From NCBI RefSeq assembly GCF_003363155.1, contig NZ_QRBE01000003.1, positions 310,001-374,000 on the forward strand: 64,000 bases of DNA, in the 5' to 3' direction. This DNA comes from Dyella monticola. Its GTDB lineage: Bacteria > Pseudomonadota > Gammaproteobacteria > Xanthomonadales > Rhodanobacteraceae. The position numbers and the translations under genes are program-made. Position 1 is the stretch's first letter; every line of letters starts with the position of its first letter. The notes below the pieces were generated by a model. It made no database searches. It had not been told where the DNA came from and worked only from the letters and a program-made list of their open reading frames with translations. Positions 8,714 through 17,689 of this stretch are shown piece after piece.

Positions 8714-9670
8714 TCAGCCAAGGCTTTCCAGCCACGCATCATCAGACCCTTCTTCCACGCCTTCAAACAGGAACGTGGACAAGTAGCGCTCACCTGTATC
8801 GGGCAACATCGCCAGAATCACGCTACCTTTCTCGGCCTGCTCCGCATATTGCAGCGCTGCCGCCACCGTAGCGCCGGAAGAAATGCCGACGAAAATACCT
8901 TCTTCCTTCGCCAACCGGCGCGCGGTGTCGCGCGCAACCACTTCATCCACCGGCAAGTCCACATCGAACACCTTGCGGTTGAGCACTTCGGGGATGAAGT
9001 CCGGTGTCCAGCCCTGGATCTTGTGCGGTTGCCAGGGCTTGTCCTGGAGCATAGAAGCGCCAGCCGGCTCGGCGACCACAATCTTCACGTCCGGCCGGGC
9101 GACTTTCAGCACCTCGCCTACGCCGGTGAGCGTGCCGCCCGTGCCCCAGCCGGTGACAAAGGCGTCCAGGCGTTTGCCAGCGAAATCACGCAGGATTTCC
9201 GCGGCCGTGGTGTTGCGGTGATAGGCGGGATTGGCCGGATTCTGGAACTGGCGCGGTAGGAACCAGCCATGCTTTTTTGCCAGTTCTTCAGCACGACGCA
9301 CCATGCCCGTGCCGCGTTCGGCGGCGGCAGTAAGGATCACCTTCGCACCGTAAGCGCGCATCAGCTTGCGGCGCTCGACGGAAAACGTTTCCGTCATGAT
9401 GGCGACGAACTTGTAGCCGCGCGCCGCACACACCATCGCCAGCGCAACACCCGTGTTGCCGGAGGTGGCTTCCACCACCGTGTCGCCGGGCTTGAGCAGC
9501 CCTTTGTGTTCCGCATCGAGAATCACCGCGATGGCGAGACGATCCTTCACCGAGCCGCCCGGATTGAAGGCTTCCACCTTCGCATAGAGCGTTACGTGCG
9601 AAGGCGCCACGCGATGCAGGCGGACGACGGGCGTATGGCCGATGGTGTCCAAAATGGTGTCGTGAATCAT
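8714..9670 (-). CDS. cysK: Cysteine synthase (O-acetylserine sulfhydrylase)
   Basis: PLP enzyme that makes cysteine from O-acetylserine and sulfide. 318 residues with the PLP lysine K42 in NPGGSVKDR, the substrate loop TSGNTG near residue 71 and the phosphate loop GTGGTLTG near 175. The sequence is closer to CysK than to the thiosulfate-using CysM, but this is judged by eye. ATG 9670 has AGGA 9 bases upstream and gives the usual N-terminus; upstream in-frame extension to 9763 is unlikely. It interrupts the nrdR-ribD order on the opposite strand and is divergent from ribD. Confidence 0.9.
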   Translation of the reverse strand: MIHDTILDTIGHTPVVRLHRVAPSHVTLYAKVEAFNPGGSVKDRLAIAVILDAEHKGLLKPGDTVVEATSGNTGVALAMVCAARGYKFVAIMTETFSVERRKLMRAYGAKVILTAAAERGTGMVRRAEELAKKHGWFLPRQFQNPANPAYHRNTTAAEILRDFAGKRLDAFVTGWGTGGTLTGVGEVLKVARPDVKIVVAEPAGASMLQDKPWQPHKIQGWTPDFIPEVLNRKVFDVDLPVDEVVARDTARRLAKEEGIFVGISSGATVAAALQYAEQAEKGSVILAMLPDTGERYLSTFLFEGVEEGSDDAWLESLG

Positions 9671-9787
9671 GGCCCTGGGTCCTGGCAAGGTTAAGATTTG
9701 GAAGGCTACTCCCGATCTTGGCGGCGCGACAAATGCCGCCTCATCGCGCACACTGACGATCATGCATATCCATAGTCACACGCTTCC

Positions 9788-10987
9788 ATGACATTCTCTG
9801 CCATCGATGCTAAGCACATGGCGCATGCGCTGCGCCTGGCCGAACGGGGCCTTTTCACCACGCAGCCCAATCCGCGCGTGGGCTGCGTCATCGCCCATGG
9901 CGAGCGCGTGGTGGGGCAGGGTTGGCACCAACGTGCCGGCCAACCGCACGCGGAGGTGTACGCACTGCGTGAAGCCGGTGAACAGGCGCGTGGCGCCACC
10001 GCGTATGTCACGCTTGAGCCATGTGCGCATCATGGCCGCACGCCACCTTGTGCGGATGCGTTGATTGCCGCCGGCGTCGGGCGTGTGGTGATCGCCGCGG
10101 AAGATCCTTTTCCGCAGGTGGCCGGAAAAGGCATGGAAAAACTGTGCGCTGCAGGCATCGCCGTGGAAAGCGGTTTGATGCGGGATGCGGCGCGCGCGAT
10201 CAACATAGGGTTCTTCAGTCGGATCGAGCGCCATCGTCCCTGGGTGCGCGTGAAATTGGCGATGAGTCTGGATGGCCGCACGGCGCTGGCGAACGGCGCC
10301 TCAACCTGGATCACCGGCGAAGCTGCTCGTGCGGACGTGCAACGCTGGCGCGCCCGCAGCAGCGCCATCCTCACCGGTGTTGGCACGGTGCTCGCCGACA
10401 ACCCGCAATTAACCGTGCGCCTTACTCCCTCTCCTACGTGCAGTAGGGAAGGGCTGGGATGGGATGAAGCCAACTTCGCGGCAAGCTCAAGCAACACCAC
10501 CCCAGCCCTCTCCTGCGAGCAGGGGAGGGGGCAGGCTTTGGCGCCCGTACCACCGCTTCGAGTCGTGCTCGACCGCCGGCTGCGTACCCCCGCGGGCAGT
10601 CACATTTTGGACGGCCAAACGCCGACGCTGCTGCTGCATGCCGCGGATGCAACCTTTCCTGACGATCGCTTCACTCACGTAGAGTGCGCGGCTGTTGCGG
10701 AGAGGGGCGATGCGCTCGATCTGAGCGCTGTCCTCACCATGCTTGCCAAACGCGATTGCAGCGAGCTGCATGTCGAAGCCGGCCCCACGCTGTGCGGCGC
10801 GTTGTTCGCCGCCGGGCTGGTTGATGAGCTGTTGCTGTATGTGGCGCCGGTGATGCTGGGCGACGCGGCGCGTCCATTGCTGCATTTGCCGGCACTCACG
10901 GACATGGCGGCGCGTTGGCACCTGCATGTCATCGATCAGCGGCAGGTGGGCGTGGACTGGCGAATCCGCCTGCGTCCCCAGGCGTGA
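9788..10987 (+). CDS. ribD: Bifunctional riboflavin deaminase/reductase RibD with a repeat-derived insertion
   Basis: It performs two consecutive steps of riboflavin synthesis: deamination of the pyrimidine ring, then side-chain reduction with NADPH. The deaminase domain (about 1-145) has the zinc ligands in HAEVYAL and PCAHHGRTPPC; the reductase domain follows, with GVGTVLADNP and EAGPTLCGALFAAGLVDEL. At 399 residues it is about 30 longer than E. coli RibD (367). The excess is at residues 212-254, just after QLTVR and before PPLRVVLDRR, and is encoded by a copy of the family-1 palindromic repeat. The natural linker at this point varies in length, so the enzyme probably tolerates it. Confidence 0.94.
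   Translation: MTFSAIDAKHMAHALRLAERGLFTTQPNPRVGCVIAHGERVVGQGWHQRAGQPHAEVYALREAGEQARGATAYVTLEPCAHHGRTPPCADALIAAGVGRVVIAAEDPFPQVAGKGMEKLCAAGIAVESGLMRDAARAINIGFFSRIERHRPWVRVKLAMSLDGRTALANGASTWITGEAARADVQRWRARSSAILTGVGTVLADNPQLTVRLTPSPTCSREGLGWDEANFAASSSNTTPALSCEQGRGQALAPVPPLRVVLDRRLRTPAGSHILDGQTPTLLLHAADATFPDDRFTHVECAAVAERGDALDLSAVLTMLAKRDCSELHVEAGPTLCGALFAAGLVDELLLYVAPVMLGDAARPLLHLPALTDMAARWHLHVIDQRQVGVDWRIRLRPQA
10425..10531. repeat. Palindromic repeat, family 1, copy 2, inside ribD
   Basis: ctcctacgtgcagtaggg at the left and ctcctgcgagcaggggag at the right are the two terminal hairpins of the family; the inner flanks gggctggg and ccccagccc are complementary. It is the only copy found inside a gene, and it keeps the ribD frame open in the + direction. 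Confidence 0.75.
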
Positions 10988-11068
10988 ACGGTGAATCCGC
11001 CGCTCGAGGCCGAAACGGGGCCGCGCGGGTGCTAAACTTTGCCGGCTGGCTCGTCCGGCGAAAACAAA

Positions 11069-11238
11069 CGTCTTCAGGGCGGGGTGGAATTCCCCACCGG
11101 CGGTAGAGGCCGTAAGGCCTGAGCCCGCGAGCGCTTCCGGTCATGCCGGGAGGTCAGCAGATCCGGTCCAATGCCGGAGCCGACGGTCACGCTGTTCCGG
11201 TTCGCCGGGATGGCTCAAAGTCCGGATGAAAGAAGACG
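11069..11238 (+). promoter_or_regulatory. FMN riboswitch (RFN element)
   Basis: Conserved RFN blocks are all present in order: cttcagggcggggtg, aattccccaccggcggta, gcccgcgagcgc, ggtcagcagatccggt, ccggagccgacggt and agtccggatgaaagaaga. The closing P1 stem pairs cgtcttc (11069-11075) with gaagacg (11232-11238). A strong hairpin (11244-11265) follows, without a T-run, and ribE starts 132 bases downstream. FMN binding should lower ribE-ribBA expression. ribD lies upstream of the element and would escape it. Confidence 0.96.
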
Positions 11239-11370
11239 GCGACACGCACCGCGCAAGCGGTGCGTGGGCCTCATGCCTTGGGGCGTTCCCACCTTTGCTT
11301 TTGCGTGGAGAACGTTCATGTCTATGCATCACATCCGGTTTTTCCACACCTTCTCCGCCGAGGTGTGCTG

Positions 11371-12012
11371 ATGTTCACCGGCATCATTCAAAGCGTTGGC
11401 CGCATCGGGCGGCTGGAGCCGCGTGGCGGCGATGTGCGTCTGCACGTCGATACGGCCCATCTCGATCTTTCCGATGTGCAATTGGGCGATAGCATCGCGG
11501 TATCGGGCGTATGCCTGACCGTGGTCACGCTGGCATCGCGCGGGTTCGCCGCCGACGTGTCCAATGAAACGCTGTCGCTCACGACGTTGGGCAAGCACAA
11601 ACCTGGCGATCCGGTAAATCTGGAAAAGGCGTTGCGCCTCGCCGATCGTTTGGGTGGCCATCTGGTATCGGGCCATGTCGATGGGGTGGGCAAGGTGGTT
11701 GCTGTCGCCCCCGATGGCCGTTCGCAGCGGTGGACGTTCGAGGTGCCCGCATCGCTCTCGCGCTATATCGCATCGAAAGGATCGATCTGCATCGATGGCA
11801 CCAGCCTCACCGTCAACGCAGTGGACGGCCATCGCTTCGGAGTCAACCTTATTCCCCATACGGTGGAACACACGGCGTTCCATGCCAGAAGCGCGGGAGA
11901 TGCGGTGAATATCGAGGTCGACGTGATTGCACGTTATGTGGAACGGCTGATCGGTGGCAGCGAAGCGTCGCGGATCGATGAGGCATTTTTGAAGCAGCAC
12001 GGGTTTGCGTAA
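11371..12012 (+). CDS. ribE: Riboflavin synthase, alpha subunit
   Basis: It dismutates two molecules of 6,7-dimethyl-8-ribityllumazine to riboflavin and the pyrimidinedione. 213 residues, as in E. coli. Start MFTGIIQSVGRI is the family hallmark; the two lumazine-binding barrels repeat the pattern, each with SGVCLTV or DGTSLTVN. GAGG lies 7 bases before ATG 11371. First gene after the FMN riboswitch. It is also called ribC in some genomes. Confidence 0.97.
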   Translation: MFTGIIQSVGRIGRLEPRGGDVRLHVDTAHLDLSDVQLGDSIAVSGVCLTVVTLASRGFAADVSNETLSLTTLGKHKPGDPVNLEKALRLADRLGGHLVSGHVDGVGKVVAVAPDGRSQRWTFEVPASLSRYIASKGSICIDGTSLTVNAVDGHRFGVNLIPHTVEHTAFHARSAGDAVNIEVDVIARYVERLIGGSEASRIDEAFLKQHGFA

Positions 12013-12098
12013 TTGATGTAGCCGAAGCGCTAAGGAGGATCTGGGCGCTTCGGCATACCCGCAGATTTCGTGCTGTTAAAACCATTTAGGACAAAACC

Positions 12099-13190
12099 AT
12101 GGCATTCAACACCATCCCCGAAATCCTCGAAGACATTCGCGCCGGTCGCATGGTCGTGATCGTCGATGACGAAGACCGCGAAAACGAGGGTGATCTGGTC
12201 ATGGCCGCACAAATGGTGCGGCCCGAGGACATCAACTTCATGGTGCGTGAGGCGCGCGGTCTGCTGTGCCTTACGCTCACCGAACAGCGCACGCGCCAGC
12301 TTGGCTTGCGGCCGATGGTGAGCGACAACACCTCCCAGTACCACACCAACTTCACCGTTTCGATTGAAGCGGCCGAAGGCGTAACCACCGGCATTTCCGC
12401 ACACGATCGCGCGCGCACCATCCAGGTGGCGGTGAAGTCCGATGCCAGGCCGCAGGATCTCTCCCAGCCCGGCCATATCTTTCCGCTCACCGCGCAGCCT
12501 GGTGGCGTGCTGACGCGCGCCGGCCATACGGAAGCGGGGTGCGATCTGTCCGCGCTCGCAGGCCTGGAGCCGGCCGCCGTGCTGATCGAAGTGCTGCATG
12601 ACGACGGATCGATGGCACGTCGCCCGGAATTGGAAATCTTCGCGCAAAAACATGGCCTCAAGATCGGCTCCATCGCCGATCTGATCCGTTACCGGCTGGA
12701 AACGGAAAAGACCGTGCAGCGCGTCTACGAAGAAGACGTGCAGACAGAATTCGGCGCATTCCGCCTCGTGGCGTATCGCGACGCGATTCGCCACGGTCTT
12801 CATTTCGCCCTGGTGCGTGGCGAGGTGAACGGGGACAACCCCGTGCTGTGTCGCGTGCACGTGCGCAACACCTTGTCCGATGTGTTGCATCTGCAACGCG
12901 AGGATCTGGGCCTCACCGTCACCGCCGCATTACGTCGCATCGCCGATGAACATCGCGGCGTGCTGCTGGTCTTGTCCGGCGAGGACACCCCGGAAGCGCT
13001 GCTGCGTCGCCTCAACCGGCAGCCGGCGCTGCAGGAGCCGAGCGACCAGCATCAGGAGTGGCGGCAGCACGGTCTTGGCGCGCAAATACTTACCGACCTT
13101 GGCGTGCGTCGTCTGCGTGTCTTGGGCACACCGCGCAAATTGGTGGGTCTGGCGGGTTTCGGGCTGGAAGTTATGGAGTATGCCGAGTAA
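12099..13190 (+). CDS. ribBA: 3,4-dihydroxy-2-butanone-4-phosphate synthase fused to a degenerate GTP cyclohydrolase II domain
   Basis: Residues 1-200 are the RibB domain, which makes the four-carbon unit of lumazine from ribulose 5-phosphate; the acidic loop DDEDRENEGDLVMAA near 25 and RAGHTEAGCDL near 140 are intact. The C-terminal half has the GTP cyclohydrolase II outline, but the three zinc cysteines are absent: where RibA has SECLTGDALFSLRCDCG-type sequence, this protein reads CRVHVRNTLSDVLHLQREDLG. The cyclohydrolase activity is therefore probably lost and a separate RibA is expected elsewhere. Fusions with such inactive domains are known in Pseudomonas relatives. Confidence 0.93.
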   Translation: MAFNTIPEILEDIRAGRMVVIVDDEDRENEGDLVMAAQMVRPEDINFMVREARGLLCLTLTEQRTRQLGLRPMVSDNTSQYHTNFTVSIEAAEGVTTGISAHDRARTIQVAVKSDARPQDLSQPGHIFPLTAQPGGVLTRAGHTEAGCDLSALAGLEPAAVLIEVLHDDGSMARRPELEIFAQKHGLKIGSIADLIRYRLETEKTVQRVYEEDVQTEFGAFRLVAYRDAIRHGLHFALVRGEVNGDNPVLCRVHVRNTLSDVLHLQREDLGLTVTAALRRIADEHRGVLLVLSGEDTPEALLRRLNRQPALQEPSDQHQEWRQHGLGAQILTDLGVRRLRVLGTPRKLVGLAGFGLEVMEYAE

Positions 13191-13237
13191 CTTGCTGGGG
13201 TCATGATTCCCAGCCCGTTGTCGACAAAAGGTCCAGG

Positions 13238-15448
13238 ATGAAGCCGAAAATCATCGTTGCGCGCACCGCGCTGTTTATGGCGCTTTCACTCGTATGCACC
13301 GCTTCGGTGTTTGCCGATCAGGCAAGTTCACCCGATCAGCGTGCGGCGAAGCTGGAAAAGCGCATGTCACAGGACGACCTGCATCACATGGTGCAGAGCT
13401 ACAACGACATGTCGACGCCGCAACAGCAGCCGGGTGCCATCGGCGCCGCCGGCTACGTGCCGGCGCTGCCGAAACTTGGTATTCCCGCCTTGCAAGAGAA
13501 CGACGCCGGCATCGGCGTGCATAACTACCCTATCGACCAGGGCCCGGGCAAACCGCCCAAGCATGTGCGCGGCGAAGCCGGCAATGCCACACCTTTGCCA
13601 TCGACGTTGGGCATCGCTGCCACATGGAATCCCCAGATTGCGTACGACGGCGGCCGCATGATTGGCGGTGAGGCGCATCGACAGGGGATCAACGTGTTGC
13701 TGGCCGGTGGCATCAATCTCACGCGTGAACCGCGCGATGGGCGTACGTTCGAATACCTCGGCGAAGATCCGCTGTTGGCGGCACGCATCGATGGCGCGGA
13801 AATTCGCGGCATCCAATCGCAACACGTGATTTCCACCATCAAGCATTACGCGTTGAACGATCAGGAAACCAACCGTCTGACGGTCAGCTCCAACATCGAC
13901 GAGCGCTGGATGCGCGAATCGGACCTGCTTGCTTTCGAACTGGCCATCGAAGACGGCCATCCCGGGTCGGTGATGTGTGGCTATAACAAAGTCAACGGCG
14001 TGTGGGATTGCTCCAATAAGCATCTGCTCGACGATATTCTCAAGGGCGACTGGAAATACCCGGGTTGGGTGATGACCGACTGGGGCGCCGATCATGATGT
14101 GATGGATGCGATGGCCGGTACCGATCAAGTCTCCGGTATCGATCCGGGCAACGGCGCCAGCCTCGGCAACACGGCGAGCACGTTCGGCACACCGCTGCTG
14201 CAGGCCATCGAGAAGGGCCAGATTCCGCGTGCCCGTCTTCAAGACATGGTTCATCGCATTCTGCGTTCGATGTATGCGGTGGGCTTGTTCGAGCATCCGC
14301 CGGCGGTCAAGCCGCTCGATGCGGAGGCCGACGCGCAGGTGTCGCAGCGCACCGAGGAGCAGGCCATCGTGCTGCTCAAGAACGATCACGATCAGCTTCC
14401 GCTGAGCACGCGCACCATCAAGACCGTGGCGATCATCGGCTCCCATGCCGATGTGGGCGTGTTGTCCGGCGGTGGCTCCGCAGAAGTGTGGCCGATCGGT
14501 GGTCCGGCGATCCCTGCGGTCAAAGGGCCGGATTGGCAGTGGAAAGTCTACGATCCTTCGTCGCCGATGAAAGCGCTGCAAGCGCTGTTGCCGGGCGCGA
14601 AGATCACCTATGACGACGGCAGCAATCCCGCTAAAGCGGCAGCGTTGGCGAAATCCGCCGACATCGCCATCGTGTTCGCGACGCAATGGACATGCGAAGG
14701 CGTGGATCAACCCAATCTTTCGCTGCCCGACAACCAGGATGCGTTGATCGACGCCGTCGCCGCGGCCACGACGCACAGCGTGGTCGTGCTGGAAAACGGT
14801 GGCCCGGTGAAGATGCCGTGGTTGTCGAAGGTGGGCGCCGTGGTGGAATCGTGGTACCCCGGTGCGCGCGGTGGTGAAGCGATTGCCGACGTGCTCACCG
14901 GCAAAGTGAATCCATCAGGTCGTTTGCCGGTGACCTTCCCGCAGGACGAACAGCAACTGCCGCGCCCGCAGATTACCAACGCGCAAACGGTCGATTACAA
15001 CATCGACGCCGCCGCCGTGGGCTACAAGTGGTACGACGAAAAGAACCTGCAGCCGCTGTTCCCGTTCGGCTTCGGTCTTTCCTACAGCCACTTCGACTAC
15101 AGCGATTTGCATGTCAGCACGCAACGTGACCATGTAACGGTCAGCTTCAAAGTCAGCAACAGCGGTCAGCGTGCCGGCATGGATACGCCGCAGGTTTACG
15201 TTGGCATGCCGACCGATAGCGGTGAAGCGCCACGCCGGTTGGCGGGGTTCGAGAAAGTAGCGTTGCAGCCGGGGGAGAGTCGCACCGTGACCGTCGCGAT
15301 CGATCCGCGCCTGCTTGCGATTTTCGATGCGCCGGCCCATCGCTGGAAAATCACCGCTGGCAGTTATCCGATCCAGGTTGGGCACTCATCGCGGGATTTT
15401 GTGTTGAGTGGAGCGACGACCGTTGCTGCAGCCACGATGGCGCCCTGA
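13238..15448 (+). CDS. Exported glycoside hydrolase family 3 (beta-glucosidase type)
   Basis: 736 residues with an N-terminal signal peptide ending near SVFADQ. The GH3 N-terminal barrel carries KHYALND (near 202) and the nucleophile aspartate D281 in VMTDWGADHD; the alpha/beta C-domain and a terminal fibronectin-III-like domain follow (VGYKWYDEKNLQPLFPFGFGLSYS region). Likely beta-glucosidase or xylosidase acting in the periplasm; substrate not predictable. ATG 13238 is chosen for the signal peptide and an AAAGG 6 bases upstream. With the next gene it separates ribBA from ribH. Confidence 0.93.
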   Translation: MKPKIIVARTALFMALSLVCTASVFADQASSPDQRAAKLEKRMSQDDLHHMVQSYNDMSTPQQQPGAIGAAGYVPALPKLGIPALQENDAGIGVHNYPIDQGPGKPPKHVRGEAGNATPLPSTLGIAATWNPQIAYDGGRMIGGEAHRQGINVLLAGGINLTREPRDGRTFEYLGEDPLLAARIDGAEIRGIQSQHVISTIKHYALNDQETNRLTVSSNIDERWMRESDLLAFELAIEDGHPGSVMCGYNKVNGVWDCSNKHLLDDILKGDWKYPGWVMTDWGADHDVMDAMAGTDQVSGIDPGNGASLGNTASTFGTPLLQAIEKGQIPRARLQDMVHRILRSMYAVGLFEHPPAVKPLDAEADAQVSQRTEEQAIVLLKNDHDQLPLSTRTIKTVAIIGSHADVGVLSGGGSAEVWPIGGPAIPAVKGPDWQWKVYDPSSPMKALQALLPGAKITYDDGSNPAKAAALAKSADIAIVFATQWTCEGVDQPNLSLPDNQDALIDAVAAATTHSVVVLENGGPVKMPWLSKVGAVVESWYPGARGGEAIADVLTGKVNPSGRLPVTFPQDEQQLPRPQITNAQTVDYNIDAAAVGYKWYDEKNLQPLFPFGFGLSYSHFDYSDLHVSTQRDHVTVSFKVSNSGQRAGMDTPQVYVGMPTDSGEAPRRLAGFEKVALQPGESRTVTVAIDPRLLAIFDAPAHRWKITAGSYPIQVGHSSRDFVLSGATTVAAATMAP

Positions 15449-15507
15449 GTGAAACACGCATCCGCATTACGTGACGTTCCATCACATTGTTCGAGGATTT
15501 TCTTGCC

Positions 15508-16458
15508 ATGCAGGCCCATTCCTGCCGTGTACGCCTGATCGCTCCATCCGGTTATCCGCACGATCGCGAAGCTGCTTTGCGCGGCGTCACGCGTCTGTAT
15601 GACGCCGGTTGTCTGGTGGACGGGCTGGAGGTGCTGGATCGCATCGACCTGCGTTACGCCGGCAAAGATGCACAACGCATCATGGATATCAACGATCTGG
15701 CCACGCTCGATGAGCTGCCTGATATCGTGCTCGCCATCCGCGGCGGTTACGGCGTTACGCGCCTGCTCGAGCATTTGCGTTACGAGGCATTGCGCGAGCG
15801 CCTTGCCGGCCAGCCGATCGCCTTGGTGGGGCATAGCGATTTCACTGCGTTGCAGATGGCGCTGTATGCGAAATGCGGGCTGGTGACGTTCGGCGGCCCC
15901 ATGCTCGGGCCGGATTTCGGTGCGCAACGGTTGAGCCCCCTCACCTGGCGGCATTTCTGGCGCACGCTGAGCTCGCCGCATGGCAACGCGAGCTGGGATT
16001 GCGGCGAAGCGACGGAACTGGACCTGCAAGGACCGCTGTGGGGCGGCAATCTGGCGATGGTGTGCAGCCTGCTGGAAACACCCTACTTTCCGCAGATCGA
16101 GGGCGGCATCCTGTTCGTGGAAGACATCGGCGAGGCGCCGTTTCGCGTCGAGCGCATGCTTTACCAGCTGCACCTGTCCGGCGTACTGAAGCGTCAGCGC
16201 GCCCTGATCCTGGGCGACTTCACCCAATGCCGCCCGGCCGCCTACGACAACGGTTACGAACTGGCCGATGCCATCCTGCAGATCCGCCGCGTGGCCGGTA
16301 TTCCGGTGCTTTCGGGCATGCCGTTTGGCCATGAGGCGGACAAATTCACCTTGGCCTTTGGCGTTCCGGCGCGGCTGCGCGTGGTCGGGCAACGGGCCAC
16401 CCTGGATTTCCATGGCTACCCGCACCTGCGCCAGCCGCACGAGCCCTCCATGGGCTGA
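15508..16458 (+). CDS. ldcA: LD-carboxypeptidase (peptidase family S66)
   Basis: It trims the terminal D-alanine from murein tetrapeptides during cell-wall recycling in the cytoplasm. 316 residues with the nucleophile serine S110 in [10 protein letters not shown], the catalytic glutamate in [13 protein letters not shown] and histidine in [15 protein letters not shown], in family order; no signal peptide, as expected. ATG 15508 with GAGGA about 10 bases upstream is preferred to the TTG at 15487. It lies 59 bases after the GH3 gene, perhaps co-transcribed. Confidence 0.93.
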   Translation: MQAHSCRVRLIAPSGYPHDREAALRGVTRLYDAGCLVDGLEVLDRIDLRYAGKDAQRIMDINDLATLDELPDIVLAIRGGYGVTRLLEHLRYEALRERLAGQPIALVGHSDFTALQMALYAKCGLVTFGGPMLGPDFGAQRLSPLTWRHFWRTLSSPHGNASWDCGEATELDLQGPLWGGNLAMVCSLLETPYFPQIEGGILFVEDIGEAPFRVERMLYQLHLSGVLKRQRALILGDFTQCRPAAYDNGYELADAILQIRRVAGIPVLSGMPFGHEADKFTLAFGVPARLRVVGQRATLDFHGYPHLRQPHEPSMG

Positions 16459-16546
16459 GCCGCCCCATCCCAAGCATCCCCCCGTCCAAACCCGTAAAAT
16501 AGCGCGCCCCCGAAGCGGGCCGCCCGCACACAGGAATCCAAGCAGC

Positions 16547-17008
16547 ATGAAGATCATCGAAGGCGATTTCGCCAAGTCCAACGGTCGCTTTGCCATCGTC
16601 GCCGGGCGCTTCAACGGCTTTGTCGTCGAGCCGCTGGTGGCCGGCGCGCGCGATGCGCTGGTGCGTCACGGCGTGGCTGACGATGCCATCGATCTGATCC
16701 GCGTGCCTGGTGCGTGGGAAATTGGTCTGGCCGCACACAAGCTGGCGCACTCGGGCCAGTACGCGGCGGTGATTGCGCTGGGCGCGGTCATTCGCGGCGC
16801 CACGCCGCATTTTGACTTCGTCGCCGGCGAAAGCGCCAAGGCGCTTACGCAGGCCGCGCTGAGTTCGGGCGTTCCGGTGTCCTTCGGCGTGCTCACCACC
16901 GATACCATCGAACAGGCGATCGAGCGCTCCGGCACCAAGGCCGGCAACAAGGGCGCCGACGCCGCCATTGCCGCGCTGGAAATGGTCAACCTGTACGGAA
17001 AGCTGTAA
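16547..17008 (+). CDS. ribH: 6,7-dimethyl-8-ribityllumazine synthase
   Basis: It condenses the pyrimidine from RibD and the butanone phosphate from RibB; forms icosahedral or decameric shells. 153 residues with [40 protein letters not shown] and [11 protein letters not shown], all diagnostic. AGGAA lies 10 bases before ATG 16547. The TAA stop shares its last base with the nusB ATG. Confidence 0.98.
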   Translation: MKIIEGDFAKSNGRFAIVAGRFNGFVVEPLVAGARDALVRHGVADDAIDLIRVPGAWEIGLAAHKLAHSGQYAAVIALGAVIRGATPHFDFVAGESAKALTQAALSSGVPVSFGVLTTDTIEQAIERSGTKAGNKGADAAIAALEMVNLYGKL

Positions 17009-17454
17009 TGAACTCGCGACCGGAAGGCATCGACCTCGCCGCACGCTCGCGCGCACGCCGCCGCGCTTTGCAGGCGGTCTATGCCTGGCAGATGAGCGGC
17101 AGTGCGATGAAAGCGGTGATCGAGCAGTTCCGCCACGAGCAGGATATGGAAGTGGCCGATCAGGAGTATTTCGAAGATCTGCTGCGGGGCGTGGAAGCGC
17201 ACCTCGGAGCGCTGGATGAAGCGCTCAAACCCTATATCGATCGCGACGTCGATCAGATCGACCCGGTCGAGCGCGCGGCGCTGCGTCTGGCGGCTTACGA
17301 ATTGACGTACCGACCGGACGTGCCGTATCGGGTGATCATCAACGAGGCGATTGAAGTCACCAAGCGGTTTGGCGCCGATCACGGGCATAGTTATGTGAAC
17401 GGTGTGCTGGACAAGCTGGCCGCGCAGGTTCGGGTTACCGAGAAGCGGAGCTGA
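17008..17454 (+). CDS. nusB: Transcription antitermination factor NusB
   Basis: It binds boxA RNA with NusE for rRNA antitermination. 148 residues, all alpha. RRRALQAVYAWQMSG near the start and VDQIDPVERAALRLAAYEL plus RVIINEAIEVTKRFG at the end match the family. Translation is coupled to ribH by a one-base TAATG overlap. A perfect 8-bp hairpin (17470-17497) and then a family-1 repeat follow the stop. Confidence 0.97.
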   Translation: MNSRPEGIDLAARSRARRRALQAVYAWQMSGSAMKAVIEQFRHEQDMEVADQEYFEDLLRGVEAHLGALDEALKPYIDRDVDQIDPVERAALRLAAYELTYRPDVPYRVIINEAIEVTKRFGADHGHSYVNGVLDKLAAQVRVTEKRS

Positions 17455-17516
17455 GCGATAACCCCCTGCATGAAGCTTGATGAGCGTCGAGCTTCATGTG
17501 TGCGAAATGCAGTTCG

Positions 17517-17664
17517 CTCCCTGCGTGCAGGGGAGGCTAGGGTGGGGCCACGAGCGAAGCGCGTGTCGTCCGTCGTCGTCGGCATGGCGAAGGCACTGCT
17601 GAATGCCATCGCAAGGCTGCTTCACCCCAGCCCAACCTTCCCCTCCTACCCGTAGGGGAGGGGG
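17517..17664. repeat. Palindromic repeat, family 1, copy 3
   Basis: Left hairpin ctccctgcgtgcaggggag and right hairpin cccctcctacccgtaggggagg, with the inner complementary flanks ctagggtgggg and caccccagcc; the centre is longer than in other copies. It fills most of the nusB-thiL gap. Confidence 0.65.
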
Positions 17665-17689
17665 CAAATCCCAGTGTAGGTGGAGCCCC

